Below are positions 47,601 through 55,048 of a stretch of 64,000 bases of DNA, piece after piece. The stretch is taken from positions 7,335-71,334 of the forward strand of contig NW_025932990.1 of assembly GCF_000764305.2 (NCBI RefSeq), given 5' to 3'. A program made the position numbers and the translations under genes. The notes below the pieces were generated by a model, which was given only the letters and a program-made list of their open reading frames with translations, did no database searches and was not told the DNA's origin. The stretch is from Hyalella azteca. Its lineage: Eukaryota; Arthropoda; Malacostraca; Amphipoda; Hyalellidae. The stretch's first letter is position 1. Each line of letters opens with the position of its first letter.

Positions 47601-50460
47601 GTGCGCTACGAGCTGCAGTCGGGCGTTGCCATGAAGTTAGAGTTGCCACAACTCTCCGCCAACTCCAACCATTTCCTTTACTCACACAGCAAAGATAACC
47701 TGGACCTGAGTGCTGATGAGAACGGTCTGTGGGCCGTATATGGCCTTAACAACAACACTATTGTCGCCAAAATACACCCCAGGACACTAAAGGTAAATTT
47801 TATCCTCTCTCTTCCATGAGAGAGAGGAAAAAACTGAGGAAATTCTTCAAATTTTATTTCATTTTATTTGCTTAGCCATTGTTTTTTATAATAATTGTAG
47901 ATTATGAGTACTTGCACTGAACTGTAGATGATTTAGTGATACATAACGAGTATCATTTGTTAAATCAAGCTTGGATATTTAAGTAGCTTAATTGATTGCA
48001 CGTAAATATTGTTAAAAATATCGATTGGTGAACACAATGTAAGTAAAAAACATGAAATTCATACTTGAATTGTAATGTAACTTGTTTTCTCAATTATTAC
48101 TCATATGAAGGCTGTTCTCTATTGCTGTTCCCACAGATCGAGTACAGCTGGAACATTTCCCTGAACCACCACAAGTTCGGCGAAATGTTCGTCACGTGCG
48201 GCGTCCTGTACGGCATCGACAGCGCTTCCGAGAGGGAGACTAAAATAAGGTGACGTATTACAATATCATAAGGCCTTATATTCGAGAAAATATACCAAAT
48301 TTTAGTAAACATAACTGTGAATCATAAATTATATTATAATAAGCTATATTATTTAATATATACAATATTCTAAAAACCTATGTTATGTAGTATATTAAAT
48401 AATGTAATAGCCTCTAATACATAATACAGTATGTACTGTATTCTAATAACCTCATTAGAATCCCTTTTTCGTACCTGCGTAAGAAGCCATAAATTTCCAA
48501 ATTTATACATATGTGCATTATGATCTACGGCCATAAATGAAATATTTTATGATAAGTAATGATTATTTTCCTGCAGTCAAAACGGTTAATTTCATAAAAG
48601 GTTTTTTTCTTTTTTCATTGCAGGCTTGCGTTCGATTTGTTCACACAGACTTTAATTGAGGTTGACATCGCCTTCACTAACCCATTCCAGCACACCACCA
48701 TGCTCAGCTACAACCCCCTCACCAAGGTTGGTGCTAAAATTATTTTAATAGTTATATATGTTAAAGTTATTCGCTTGATAAGTCAAAATGTTAGTTTTAT
48801 CCGTGAACTCCTCTCCTGTGACTGAATTCCCTTCTACCGGCTGTCTAACTTAGAATTCTAATAATATAAAAAAAAAATAATTTTTATTGGGTGCCAAAAA
48901 TCTAAATACAGAATTTGTTCCCGTGACCTGCATTACAAATCTGATTTAACGTGACTTGCTGGAATTTTTCAAGGAGTTTTAGTGAATATAATTAAAGTCG
49001 ACCTGAATTCTTTGAAAATCAACGGTGTTCACTTACATTGTAGTTACGATGAAATGCGCGCTGAAAATCACTTAATATACAGCTCAGCTAAAAAATAACA
49101 TGATAAAAAAATGAAACATGAACGCTTGACAATTCTAAACAATTTCCTGAGCAACAATCAAATTTTATAAATATTACACCTCATTTTCTTTTGTCGGCAT
49201 TAGTCGCCTCTACCCTTTAATTTCTATAACAGACAAAATATTTTTAACTTCATTGTTCACTTTAACCAAATCTGTCGACTTGGTTGAGGGAAATGATCGA
49301 GAATTAAAGGGAAGAAAAAAGGTCAAGGGTTGGAGTGAGGGGAAAGAGATAAGAGTTGATGAGAGGGCTGAGAGTTGGAATGAAGAGATAAGGTCGAGGT
49401 CGAGAGTTGAAATGAAAAAGGGTTGATGTACGTAGTAAAGAAAAAAGATCCAGTGCTAAAATGAAGGGAAAAGGTATGGAGGTTAAATTAATTTGAATGA
49501 TTTGAAGTCAATAATATTGAAAAGAAGTTTTGTAGATAGAATAATTATGTAGGATCTTCATCCATTAACGAATATAAATACTTTATCTCTTTGCTTGACG
49601 AGGTTTTATGTCAAGTATTTCGTACATATGTTTTGTTTGCTATTGGGCGTAACTGTAAGGGGTATAAATCTTTTGAGTATTACTTAATAATAGTTCTTAT
49701 TATTATTAATAATTTACTGGTTACTGCCTGGCTGCAACGTCGCGTTTAAAGTCATTAATTCCGAAAACAAATTCTCAGATAATGTACGTAAATGTGAGAA
49801 TCTGACCGCTGTGTGACCAGAATAGACATGTACTTTAATTAGATGTCATCGTCCATGTTACGGGGACAAAGGCATTTTTTGTGAAATATTTATTACATTA
49901 TATTTAAATATTTCCGCTTTTTTACCATGCAACCTGGGAACTATTAAAATTAATACTTTATACAATTGTAAGGCTAGTGTTAATAATTTTTTATTGCAGT
50001 GCTAGATACAAGATTGTAAAAAATTACAAAAAATTAATACATTCCAATGAGATTTCGCTGATTTAGTGTAATCAATTTAACTCGTGCTAGAAGTTCATAT
50101 TTACTAAGGTCTATTGTTTTCCACTTGATAATTTTAGAAGCAAATAAATCGAATTAATCGATTAAAACTGAATGATTATTCTCATTTATGGAAATATATT
50201 CATACCATTATAAAATGATTGTCATTATTTTCCACAGTTATTGCAACTTAGTTGATTTAAGCCTAATTTCGTCACGTAAACAATAAATAATAATTTTTAA
50301 TGTTATGAATAAATATTAGTTTATTTCTTATTCACAGGAACTTTACTCATGGGATGCGGGCAACCAGTTAAGCTACCCAATCAAATACGCGGAGCACAAG
50401 CAAGGACCTTCTCCGACGAGGGCCAGAGGCCGAGTGCCATCTTTGCTAGGCTTAGGGTAG
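19363..50460 (+). CDS. Colm: Colmedin: type II membrane collagen/Ig/olfactomedin protein (16 coding exons)
   Basis: Joined exons (listed separately) give 3447 nt, 1148 residues, with all 15 junctions in phase. Order: short cytoplasmic tail with KK; membrane anchor about 22-44; polar low-complexity stalk about 60-430; Gly-X-Y collagen about 455-590; Ig1 about 611-700 (C631, W643, C681); Ig2 about 701-799 (C724, C783); Cys-bearing linker 800-875; olfactomedin domain about 876-1125. The last shows C877 and C1057, which by position match the conserved OLF disulfide, the [13 protein letters not shown] motif (1007-1019) and a final [17 protein letters not shown]. The same architecture occurs in Drosophila Colmedin and, without Ig domains, in nematode UNC-122 and vertebrate gliomedin, which act at neuronal and neuromuscular surfaces. 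RSLR near residue 415 could be a furin-type site for shedding, as in gliomedin (inference). Intron 1 is 10.4 kb. Several donors carry tandem duplications. Confidence 0.92.
20650..21667. other. Colmedin intron 1, first part
   Basis: AT-rich; nothing recognised. Confidence 0.5.
21668..21843 (+). mobile_element. CACTCAG-type MITE in colmedin intron 1
   Basis: Begins cactctgagaaattagtgag and actttgtccgaat, has GCTCACGCTGCGGGTTAGAAA in the middle and ends tttctcagagt. Diverged family member. Confidence 0.6.
22069..22525. repeat. Minisatellite, CACTCTGCAAGTCATTTCTG type
   Basis: About 18 units of mostly 27-28 bp built from cactctgcaagtcatttctg and caatgcct. They change from an 'aagtcatttctg' form to an 'aaggcatctctg' form after 22350. 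All plus frames are largely open, which produces several spurious open frames. Confidence 0.9.
22526..24979. other. Colmedin intron 1, AT-rich
   Basis: A (CAAA)n microsatellite lies at about 24056-24077. Open frames at 23957-24223 and 24519-24734 have no motif. Nothing else seen. Confidence 0.4.
24980..25168 (+). mobile_element. CACTCAG-type MITE in colmedin intron 1
   Basis: Contains GTGGGTCATCCTGACCCAGT and TTGGCCCC, CTCGTGCTGTGAGTAAGAAA, and ends cattttctgagttg. The left terminus is diverged. Confidence 0.6.
25655..26030. repeat. Minisatellite, CCCGCTTGAAAATTTGGGTC type
   Basis: About 14 units of 26-29 bp containing gacccgcttgaaaatttggg and a variable ccatgag/ccggaat part. Frames on both strands are largely open, so the 118- and 110-codon frames here are repeat artefacts. 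Confidence 0.9.
26630..27410. repeat. Minisatellite, TCTCTGGCCCAGAATGTTTA type
   Basis: About 27 degenerate units of 27-30 bp with the core gtctctggcycagaatgttt and agctctgat. One of the longest arrays in the window. Confidence 0.9.
27680..27850. repeat. AAGTATCATTAGCAAG short tandem repeat
   Basis: Degenerate 15-18 bp units with the core aagtatcatta. Confidence 0.65.
27882..27975. repeat. (TTATA)n microsatellite
   Basis: About 18 uninterrupted copies of the pentamer ttata: the purest simple repeat in the window. Confidence 0.97.
27987..28068 (-). mobile_element. CACTCAG-type MITE, half copy
   Basis: Contains CCAAACTGGGTCAGGATAAC and ends CTCAATTCTCTGAGTG, the inverted left half of the dispersed family. 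It abuts the (TTATA)n tract. Confidence 0.65.
28926..29030. repeat. TTATTAAAT simple repeat
   Basis: AT-only tandem words attattaaatt and taatgattattaaat. Confidence 0.75.
29170..29400. repeat. 33-bp minisatellite, GTTCGTTTAGATGACCTGTT type
   Basis: About seven units of 33 bp (11 codons). Frames on both strands stay open because the length is a multiple of three. The inverse of the pair at 7000-7085. Confidence 0.85.
30045..30260. repeat. 14-bp minisatellite CACTGCACTCAATG
   Basis: About 15 copies alternating CACTGCACTCAATG and CACTGCACTCAGTG; the alternation makes a partial 28-bp higher-order unit. Confidence 0.95.
30585..30729 (-). mobile_element. CACTCAG-type MITE in colmedin intron 1
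   Basis: Inverted copy: AAACTGGGTCTGGTTGACCC, then TACCCACGCC, and a right end matching aaatctcactcgtttgtcgg-agtgc, the complement of the family's left terminus. Confidence 0.6.
31014..31028 (+). CDS. Colm: Colmedin exon 2, 15-nt microexon (DDQKT)
   Basis: A strong acceptor CCTTTTCTTTCAG and donor GTAAGT flank 15 nt that read DDQKT in the required phase 0. Exons 1 and 3 would also join in phase without it, so it may be optional. Confidence 0.6.
31715..31907 (+). CDS. Colm: Colmedin exon 3: start of the collagen domain
   Basis: Acceptor TTTACTAG at 31714. Encodes [20 protein letters not shown], with two Cys that may link chains, then [20 protein letters not shown] and further Gly-X-Y with an interruption at [10 protein letters not shown]. 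Donor GTGAGG, phase 1. GC-rich relative to its introns. Confidence 0.88.
31908..33239. other. Colmedin intron 3, first part
   Basis: AT-rich. Short repeated words around 32700-32810 (taattatctatacctcaatt). A weak MITE-like remnant may lie at 33025-33110. No exon-like sequence seen. Confidence 0.4.
33240..33500. repeat. Minisatellite, TATACGTCACCATAACTACT type
   Basis: About 9 degenerate units of 25-31 bp with the core gtatacgtcaccataact, in colmedin intron 3. Confidence 0.85.
33968..34120 (+). CDS. Colm: Colmedin exon 4: collagen, Gly-X-Y with many Asp and Arg
   Basis: Encodes [20 protein letters not shown], then [11 protein letters not shown] and further uninterrupted triplets to KDG. Donor GTAGGA at 34121, phase 1 on both sides. 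A second acceptor AG nine bases downstream (exon start 33977) would remove exactly one GPP and has a better pyrimidine tract. Confidence 0.88.
34121..34972. other. Colmedin intron 4
   Basis: At 34150-34400 there are about ten degenerate copies of tttagtccagctcactttt. At 34570-34900 there are very diverged repeats of cttccaatgaatcgtgaatatg. No exon-like sequence. Confidence 0.5.
34973..35026 (+). CDS. Colm: Colmedin exon 5: 54-bp collagen exon
   Basis: Encodes [18 protein letters not shown]. Fifty-four nucleotides is the classic collagen exon size (six Gly-X-Y). Acceptor CCGGGCAG, donor GTAAGA, phase 1-1. Confidence 0.9.
35027..35968. other. Colmedin intron 5
   Basis: AT-rich, nothing recognised; ends CCGTCCCAG. 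Confidence 0.5.
35969..36097 (+). CDS. Colm: Colmedin exon 6: end of collagen, link to Ig1
   Basis: Encodes [20 protein letters not shown] then [17 protein letters not shown] and IPPSIP. It joins exon 7 with Gly at the junction (phase 1). The donor is CCAG|GTCATA at 36098, a poor match after GT. The last 21 exon bases plus GTCATA are the unit of the array that follows; the first copy is taken as the donor because it keeps phase 1. Confidence 0.82.
36077..36585 (+). repeat. 22-bp array that copies the exon 6 splice donor
   Basis: About 23 tandem units of ATACCACCCTCTATACCAGG plus TC, starting with the exon end itself. Nearly every unit keeps CCAG|GTCATA, and each also resembles an acceptor (pyrimidine-rich, ending CAG). 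No stop codon occurs in any plus frame, giving three overlapping frames of 121-306 codons and a 22-residue peptide period. Confidence 0.95.
36586..36790. repeat. Diverged 20-bp repeat, ATGCCACATTATACCATGTC type
   Basis: About ten units of roughly 19-22 bp with catgccacattataccatg-like sequence. It appears to be an older, diverged extension of the 22-bp array. Confidence 0.75.
36870..37080. repeat. AT-rich array, AATAACTATACAAATGATAA type
   Basis: Five to six units of 30-40 bp with the core aattatacaaatgataataaa, before exon 7. Confidence 0.85.
37257..37397 (+). CDS. Colm: Colmedin exon 7: first half of Ig1
   Basis: Acceptor TTTTTTTTCGCGCAG. Encodes [20 protein letters not shown] then [16 protein letters not shown] and [10 protein letters not shown]. 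The B-strand Cys (LRC) and core Trp (VVW) of an I-set Ig domain are present. Donor AAAG|GTGGGG at 37398, phase 1. Strongly GC-rich. Confidence 0.9.
37365..37760 (+). repeat. 46-bp array that copies the exon 7 splice donor
   Basis: Nine units; CCCGACAGGG recurs at 46-bp spacing (gaca at 37381, 37427, 37512, 37558, 37604, 37650, 37696, 37742), with one short unit near 37470. Each carries the exon end CGGTGGAAAG followed by GTNGGGATCTGGGTT, so each keeps a GT donor. Long open frames occur on both strands by composition. Confidence 0.95.
37761..39275. other. Colmedin intron 7
   Basis: AT-rich. A palindromic taatatagatgtaat cluster lies at 38265-38355. At about 38845-39175 there are roughly four strongly diverged units of 75-90 bp (catttcatcaataatatcaa core). 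No exon-like sequence. Confidence 0.45.
39276..39404 (+). CDS. Colm: Colmedin exon 8: second half of Ig1
   Basis: Encodes [20 protein letters not shown] then [16 protein letters not shown] and [16 protein letters not shown] is the F-strand Y-x-C motif; NLT is a possible glycosylation site. Acceptor CATTGCACAG, donor GTGAGT (39405), phase 1. Confidence 0.92.
39690..40420. repeat. AT-rich array, ACTATCCTAAATATATAGTA type
   Basis: About 12 units of roughly 55-60 bp, then shorter ones, with the core tattatactaatataatata and cataactatcctaaatatat; runs up to the exon 9 acceptor. Confidence 0.9.
40429..40616 (+). CDS. Colm: Colmedin exon 9: first half of Ig2
   Basis: Encodes [20 protein letters not shown] then [20 protein letters not shown] and [24 protein letters not shown]-strand Cys (LEC) and core Trp (THW) are present. 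Acceptor CACGCCCCAG, donor GTGAGG at 40617, phase 0. GC-rich. Confidence 0.9.
40605..40905 (+). repeat. 18-20-bp array that copies the exon 9 splice donor
   Basis: About 15 units of GAGTGGCGGGTGAGGGGGC-like sequence beginning with the exon end GAGTGGCGG|GTGAGG itself. Later units decay but many keep GTGAG. Contains no exon of its own. Confidence 0.93.
40906..42672. other. Colmedin intron 9
   Basis: AT-rich, with one MITE at 41200-41337. Nothing else recognised; ends CATTTTCAG. Confidence 0.5.
41200..41337 (+). mobile_element. CACTCAG-type MITE in colmedin intron 9
   Basis: CTCATGCTGTGGGTAAAAAA, GTGTGTCACTACTTGAACAA, ending ATTTTTCCGAGTG; the left part is degraded. Confidence 0.65.
42673..42781 (+). 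CDS. Colm: Colmedin exon 10: second half of Ig2
   Basis: Encodes [20 protein letters not shown] then [27 protein letters not shown] is the F-strand signature. The donor G|GTCTGT at 42782 is weak; phase 1. Its end is duplicated downstream. Confidence 0.9.
42900..42950 (+). repeat. Displaced copy of the exon 10 end and donor
   Basis: CCATCACGCAGAGCCTTGTC followed by GGCATTTACGGTCTATCC repeats 42752-42790 (ccatcacgcgtggccttgtc, agcatctacggtctgtcc) 148 bp downstream, with about five substitutions. Confidence 0.85.
42951..43980. other. Colmedin intron 10
   Basis: Degenerate gttaaaatgtcaaaacttaag units at 43110-43310 and an inverted CACTCAG-family fragment at about 43465-43550 (AATATTTGGACAAACTCTCG, TTTCTTTCAGTG). 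Confidence 0.5.
43990..44128. repeat. GCACGTAGGGTCCCAACT tandem repeat
   Basis: About eight units of 16-20 bp with the core ttgcacgtaggrtcc, directly before a hAT-like MITE. Confidence 0.85.
44137..44376. mobile_element. hAT-like MITE, copy 2, with 8-bp target duplication
   Basis: Ends CAGAGTTGCCAGATGG and, inverted, TAGGGTTGCCAGATG. It is flanked by ACCTGCAA (44129-44136) and ACCTGCAT (44377-44384), an 8-bp duplication with one mismatch as expected for hAT elements. The right end lies 32 bp before exon 11, so it forms most of that acceptor's branch-point region. Confidence 0.8.
44409..44636 (+). CDS. Colm: Colmedin exon 11: Pro/Cys linker between Ig2 and OLF
   Basis: Acceptor TCCGTCCTACAG. 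Encodes [20 protein letters not shown] then [20 protein letters not shown] and [20 protein letters not shown], ending FQNRSQ. Four Cys may form linker or inter-chain disulfides. Donor CAAG|GTGAGG at 44637, phase 1. Confidence 0.88.
44621..45170 (+). repeat. Long-period copies of the exon 11 end and donor
   Basis: The exon end plus donor (cagaacaggagccaag|gtgaggctttat, then TTTCGTAGTCTGCTAT and ATGATGCAAGTATCTATAC) recurs at 44757 with a good GTGAGA donor, at 44896 with a lost donor, and weakly at 45094 (GTGAAACTTTACC). Periods are about 136, 139 and 198 bp. Confidence 0.85.
45300..45485. repeat. AAGACTTACTATTAAGACTT repeats before exon 12
   Basis: Short units of gacttactatta, then two larger ones with attatttacttactttaaatt. 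Confidence 0.75.
45505..45731 (+). CDS. Colm: Colmedin exon 12: start of the olfactomedin domain
   Basis: Acceptor TTTTCCCCCAG. Encodes [20 protein letters not shown] then [20 protein letters not shown] and [27 protein letters not shown]877 and GAWMQE-W match the OLF start. The first donor ACG|GTGAGA at 45732 gives the required phase 0; the following copies would not. Confidence 0.9.
45705..45961 (+). repeat. 32-bp array that copies the exon 12 splice donor
   Basis: ACCACTTCACGG occurs at 45721, 45753, 45785, 45817, 45849 and 45881 (exactly 32 bp apart), then at 45950 after a longer partial exon copy (ACTTCAGGATGAACTTGTAC). After CACG the copies read GTGAG, GTGAG, GAGAG, GTGAG, GAGAG, GTGAG, GTGAG, so donors are kept or destroyed copy by copy. 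Confidence 0.95.
45962..47240. other. Colmedin intron 12
   Basis: AT-rich; nothing recognised. The 62-75-codon open frames here have no motifs. Confidence 0.5.
47241..47470 (+). repeat. 33-bp array upstream of the exon 13 acceptor
   Basis: About seven units of ACGTTGAAAGCACAACAACA plus TCACGTTGATTTT. As 33 is a multiple of three, both strands show long open frames with an 11-residue period. The plus frame is not the frame of exon 13. Confidence 0.93.
47538..47792 (+). CDS. Colm: Colmedin exon 13: olfactomedin core
   Basis: Acceptor TTGGTTTTCAG. Encodes [20 protein letters not shown] then [20 protein letters not shown] and [20 protein letters not shown]. The [13 protein letters not shown] stretch is the most conserved OLF motif and includes a calcium-ligand position in family members. 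Donor GTAAAT, phase 0. Confidence 0.95.
48137..48249 (+). CDS. Colm: Colmedin exon 14: olfactomedin
   Basis: Encodes [20 protein letters not shown] then [18 protein letters not shown]1057 in VTCGVLYG pairs with C877 in the family. Acceptor GTTCCCACAG, donor GTGACG, phase 2. Confidence 0.93.
48624..48726 (+). CDS. Colm: Colmedin exon 15: olfactomedin
   Basis: Encodes [20 protein letters not shown] then [23 protein letters not shown] is a conserved OLF strand. Acceptor TTTTTTCATTGCAG; the weak donor GTTGGT (48727), phase 0. Confidence 0.93.
48727..50337. other. Colmedin intron 15
   Basis: AT-rich, with a purine-rich patch of degenerate gagttggaatgaagagataa repeats at 49300-49480. No exon-like sequence. 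Confidence 0.5.
50338..50460 (+). CDS. Colm: Colmedin exon 16: end of olfactomedin domain, short tail, stop
   Basis: Acceptor TTCTTATTCACAG. Encodes [20 protein letters not shown] then a basic tail [20 protein letters not shown] and TAG at 50458. ELYSWD-GNQL-YPI is the canonical OLF end. Confidence 0.94.
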   Translation, partial: ELYSWDAGNQLSYPIKYAEHKQGPSPTRARGRVPSLLGLG

Positions 50461-51534
50461 CGTTTTGCATAATCGAATTAAGTAATGAATGTGGCACGTA
50501 TGTATAAACAATATCATTATTGTTCATAGCTGCAGTAAAGTAGTAGTGTTAGGAATTTTGCAACATTTTCAGATAAGACTGTATGTTGAACCCAAAAATT
50601 GAAATCAGGGTCGCTGACAGACGATAATTCGACTATGACTTATTATAATATGGTTGAGACTCCGTTGTGTCAATTAATAGTACCCGTTTACTAATCAAGT
50701 TTCGATATTAGAGATTAAATTAATCGATTTTAGTGTGAAGATATTACAGATAACCGCAGAAGTGTATAAGTGCGCATGTATATTTTGAAAATTGTAAAAA
50801 CTCAAATGCGACAGACTGTCAACAATTTCTTTGTGAACTGGAAGGCTTTTTCGGAAGCCGTGCGAGTGCTTCACAAATTTGAATATATTTTTCGGCACAC
50901 ATCCCTAAAAATTAGCCGGCAGAGGACCTCAAGGACTTTCCATATTTGAACGTTAAATAACAGCGACCGTTAATTAGTTAATTAATTCATTTAACAATCG
51001 TCGATACTGACTTACAAAAGTATCAATAAACGGATATTTTTCAATAATATTATATTATAGTATTATTCTGAATTTTTCATCGAAATATAGAAAAAAATAA
51101 TTGTGCTTATTTTTGCAGAAGACAATCATTTTTGCACTATAAAAAATGATGCTGTGTAAAGTCCAAAATAATTTGTTGTGCTTATTATGTTCTAATCTGA
51201 GAAAAAATGGCATAACTTTTTACAGTTGTGAGTTTTCGTATGAGTTATTTGCGATTTTTTGCAATTTTTAGTGTCACACTTCGTTGCCAAAATTCTAAGC
51301 GTTTTTCTCCAGTCCTGACTTCTTGAATTTTCTGATAATTTTCAACAATCAGTGACGTATTAATGGAAATCATGCGTTGTATTAAAACTAATCATGTTTT
51401 CACTTTATTAAAAATTATTCTGTTCCGCTCATAATTAATTTTTCCAATCCTTGCTACGTAGTTTTTAGACTCGAAAACCACTGCTGGGTTTTCCTAACAC
51501 AAACCCTGCTCATGACGATCATTTTATCTCTAGA
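50461..51534. other. Colmedin 3' region
   Basis: Probable 3' UTR start, AT-rich; no further gene. A candidate polyadenylation hexamer AATAAA lies at 51742-51747, but its use is unproven. Confidence 0.35.
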
Positions 51535-51655
51535 CTAACCATCTCAGAAGACTAACCATCGCAGACGACTAACCAACGCAGAAGACTAACCATCGCAGAC
51601 GACTAACCATCACAGAAGACTAACCATCGCAGAGAACTAACCATCACTGAACTGT
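51535..51655. repeat. 18-bp tandem repeat GACTAACCATCGCAGA
   Basis: Seven units of 17-18 bp. Confidence 0.92.
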
Positions 51656-53274
51656 ACACTACCAGCAGGATTAGTTATTTCAATTATTTTGTGTCTGACA
51701 GAACATGAATTTTAGATAATCTCGTCTTGTGTTTGCAACCGAATAAAAATATAAAATAGATTTATATTCCATAAACATAGTTCGTTATGAAGCAGTGCAG
51801 AGCGAATAGAAAAATCTATAATTACGTTAAATTATATTTTAGGTGCAATATAAAATTATCCTTTTGCTTTAATAATAATAAAACAAGCATAATTGCCAAT
51901 TACAGTCAAGACTGTGTAGCCTTTGTTGATTCATTAACATTTTCAAATACTTCCTCTGGTAGCGCATCAACATTGCGTTAAAGTTCCTTATTAAATAGCG
52001 CCCTCTTTTAATTGTAAAAAACTAATGAATCCAATGCTAGTTAACTGACAGTAAAAAGAAAATTATTATTTCTAGTTTATTCAAAGTCAACATTAATTTT
52101 GCCCCAATTAGTGAGAATTTTAGCGATATTTTTTCCAGTGTTACCTGTATTTTCGTACCTGCTTTATAGCGAACAATAATAAAAAGAAAACTCATTTTTT
52201 GGTCCAATTTATGCCAATTACGCTGCAATGTTAGTTGGAATTTATATTAAAAATTATTTTATTTGCATTTGTCCCTGTAGCCAACGTTGAAATTTTATCC
52301 TAAGTTTGTTTCTGATTCCATTTAAAATCTTTTAACGAACCTCGAAAATAATTTTGAAATGTATGCAAAAATATATCATAATGATACGATTAATATGAAA
52401 TATTTTTGTTGTCAAGTGGCACAAATAACGAAGTAAATTATCAAATGACCTGTAGTGCATCCTACAACTTTAATTAATATTTTATTAAAGTAGATTAACA
52501 TCAAATGTCATCGAGGCGAATCTCTCTAAATTTTCATTTGTAACTCAAATTTTAACCATTAAACTAATTGCCAGTTTAATTCCGAGGCGCTCGAGGATTG
52601 CACTTTACAAAATTAACGAGCGACATCTTACATTTTTTTCCTCTTTGCACCCCATGGATGCCGTTTTCAACAAAGTCTTCATCAAAAATTTAATTTCATT
52701 TAAACACGTGTGTTTAAAAGTAAACACACGAGCGTAGATACCTCCAACAACTGCAGTTTTTTCCTCTGACAATCCCATCAAGAAAATGTGAACTTTTCTC
52801 TTTTTATCAAATAATGTAATAAAATGGCATAACTTACAAAGAAATAATACTTAAGTAATAGGAACCGATAATACTTATTTTTTATTAGGAAGTGATTTGA
52901 CTAAAATATCCTAGAGCGTACAATTTCCATGTTATTACTAGAATTAGCTCATTAGATACCATTGTTTTTAAATTGTACTTGTGCCATATAGTGGAATAAA
53001 ATTTAATGTCGTTTTTGCTTTCGAATCTTTTCATGCCTCAAAATTTTTAGACAGTAGTCTCACGATTTATGACTAAACACTCCTCGGACCACTAGAATAT
53101 TCATGGCTCAATTATGTATGAAAGACTGAATAAAGTTCATTTGACGTACACTTTAACTCGAATTCTTTGCTCAAGCCGGAAGACTTCCACAAAGTTTCAA
53201 TGAGCAACAAGAATTTAATTAGAGGGCAGACTCGACCAACTGCTTACCATTGCTTCAATGTCGCTGCGCTAGTC
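51656..53274. other. No gene recognised
   Basis: AT-rich; open frames of about 60 codons at 51787 and 52037 lack motifs. Confidence 0.4.
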
Positions 53275-53775
53275 ACTGCCAAAATAGCGGAGCCTGAGTA
53301 GCCATGCTACAAAACTAGCGGAGCCTGAGTAGCCATGCTACAAAACTAGCGGAGCCTGAGTAGCCATGCTACAAAACTAGCGGAGCCTGAGTAGACATGC
53401 TACAAAACTAGCGGAGCCTGAGGAGACATGCTACCAAACTAGCAGGTAATGAATAGACATGCTACGAAAGTAGCGGAGCCTGAGTAGACATGCTACCAAA
53501 CTAGCAGGTAATGAATAGGCATGCTACGAAACTTGCGGAGCCTGAGTAGACATGCTACCAAACTAGCAAATCCTGATTAGACATGCTACCAAACTAGCGG
53601 GTATTGATTAGACATGCCACCAAACTAGCGGATCTTAATTAGACATGCCACCAAACTAGCGGATCTTGATTAGACATGCTACCAAACTAGCAGATCTTGA
53701 TTAGTCATGCTACCAAACTAGCGGATCTTGATCAGACATGCTACCAAACTAGTGGATCTTCATTAGACATTTACC
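53275..53775. repeat. Minisatellite, ACATGCTACCAAACTAGCGG type
   Basis: About 16 units of 31 bp. The sequence drifts from 'gagcctgagtagccatgctacaaaactagcg' to 'gatcttgattagacatgctaccaaactagcg' along the array, so neighbours resemble each other most. Confidence 0.95.
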
Positions 53776-53866
53776 AGAAAATTTCGCTGCTTCTGGTGGA
53801 CTGAATAAGATTTTTTTTTTGTCAAGTATTTTTTTAGACTTTAATGCTCGCCGGGCATGAAGGGTT

Positions 53867-54041
53867 CACTCAAAGAAATGAGTATGACTTTGTGCAAATT
53901 ATTATGCGCGTTGTGCCCTGCGTGGGTTATCCTGATCCAGTTTAGTACCACAAAATGAAGTATCAGGCCGCTCACTTCTCGGGCTGAGGGTGAATAGAGT
54001 GTCCTCATTTGGACAATTTTACCAATTCATTATTCTGAGTA
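53867..54041 (+). mobile_element. CACTCAG-type MITE
   Basis: Starts CACTCAAAGAAATGAGTATG and ACTTTGTGCAAAT, has GGGTTATCCTGATCCAGTTT, and ends CATTTGGACAATTTTACC, ATTCATTATTCTGAGT. Nearly full length. Confidence 0.8.
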
Positions 54042-54549
54042 TTCGTTCACTGGCCTCTGCAGCTCGTGTGTCGTTCAAAAGCACGAGGCTTGAGTGGACA
54101 AAATGTTAGAGTTTTAATAGAATGATTTGAAGTTCATTCAAATGAAATGCCGAAAGTTGTGGGATGGAATATTCGAAATTTTGCTGCAGGAATAGCGTGA
54201 GTTCTATATTATTAGTACACGAGGTTTACGAAGCTCACTGCTGCCAGTGAAATTTTTATAGACCATCTTAATTAAATGACTTCAGTAGCGATTCTATAAT
54301 TCGAAGTTCATTCCATTCGTATTCTAGCCTTCCAGCATCATAGTTGACGCTGGAAGTCTAGCCTTCCAAGCCTTCCATTTACTCAAAGGCCTTCCAACCT
54401 TCGAGTAAATAATTTTAAACTTAATTATACTAAATTGTAGGCTATAAGGAAAAATTGCCTATTTCGCTATTGAATTGAATTTTCCCAGGTCATTAATATA
54501 GAGCCAATATAATGCAAGTAAAATTAATTAAGATCTATTAGTGAATTAT

Positions 54550-55048
54550 CACAAGTGTTCCGCTGGTCACGACAAGAATTGTTCAGGAAGAGAACTTGTC
54601 ACGACAAGATCTGGTCGCGACAAGCACTGGTCACGATAAGAACTGGTCACAAGAGGAAATGGTCACGGCAAAAACTGGTCAAGACAAGAAATGGTCATGA
54701 CGAGAACTGGTCACGACAAGAAATGTTCAAGACAAGAACTAGTCACGACAAGTACTTATCACGGCAAGAACTGGTCACGACAAGAACTGGTCACGACAGG
54801 AACTGGTCACGACAAGAACTGGTCACGACAGGAACTGGTCACAACAAGAAATGGTCACGGCAAAAACTGGTCAAGACAAGAAGTGGTCATGACGAGAACC
54901 GGTCACGACAAGAAATGTTCACGGCAAGAACTGGTCACGACAAGTACTGGTCACGGCAATAACTTGTCATGGCAAGAAATTGTCACGACAAGATCTCGCC
55001 ACGATAACAAACTGTCACGAGAAGAACTGGTCGCGACAACAGCAGGTT
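54550..55048. repeat. Minisatellite, GGTCACGACAAGAACT type
   Basis: About 31 units of 16 bp (with slips to 15 or 17). Three plus frames are open for long stretches, giving 127- and 135-codon artefact frames of R-x-E-L-V-T-T-type repeats. Confidence 0.95.

Noticed and set aside
47173..47685. 170-codon minus-strand frame with 11-residue repeats
   Set aside because: Antisense of the 33-bp array and of colmedin exon 13; a shadow frame.
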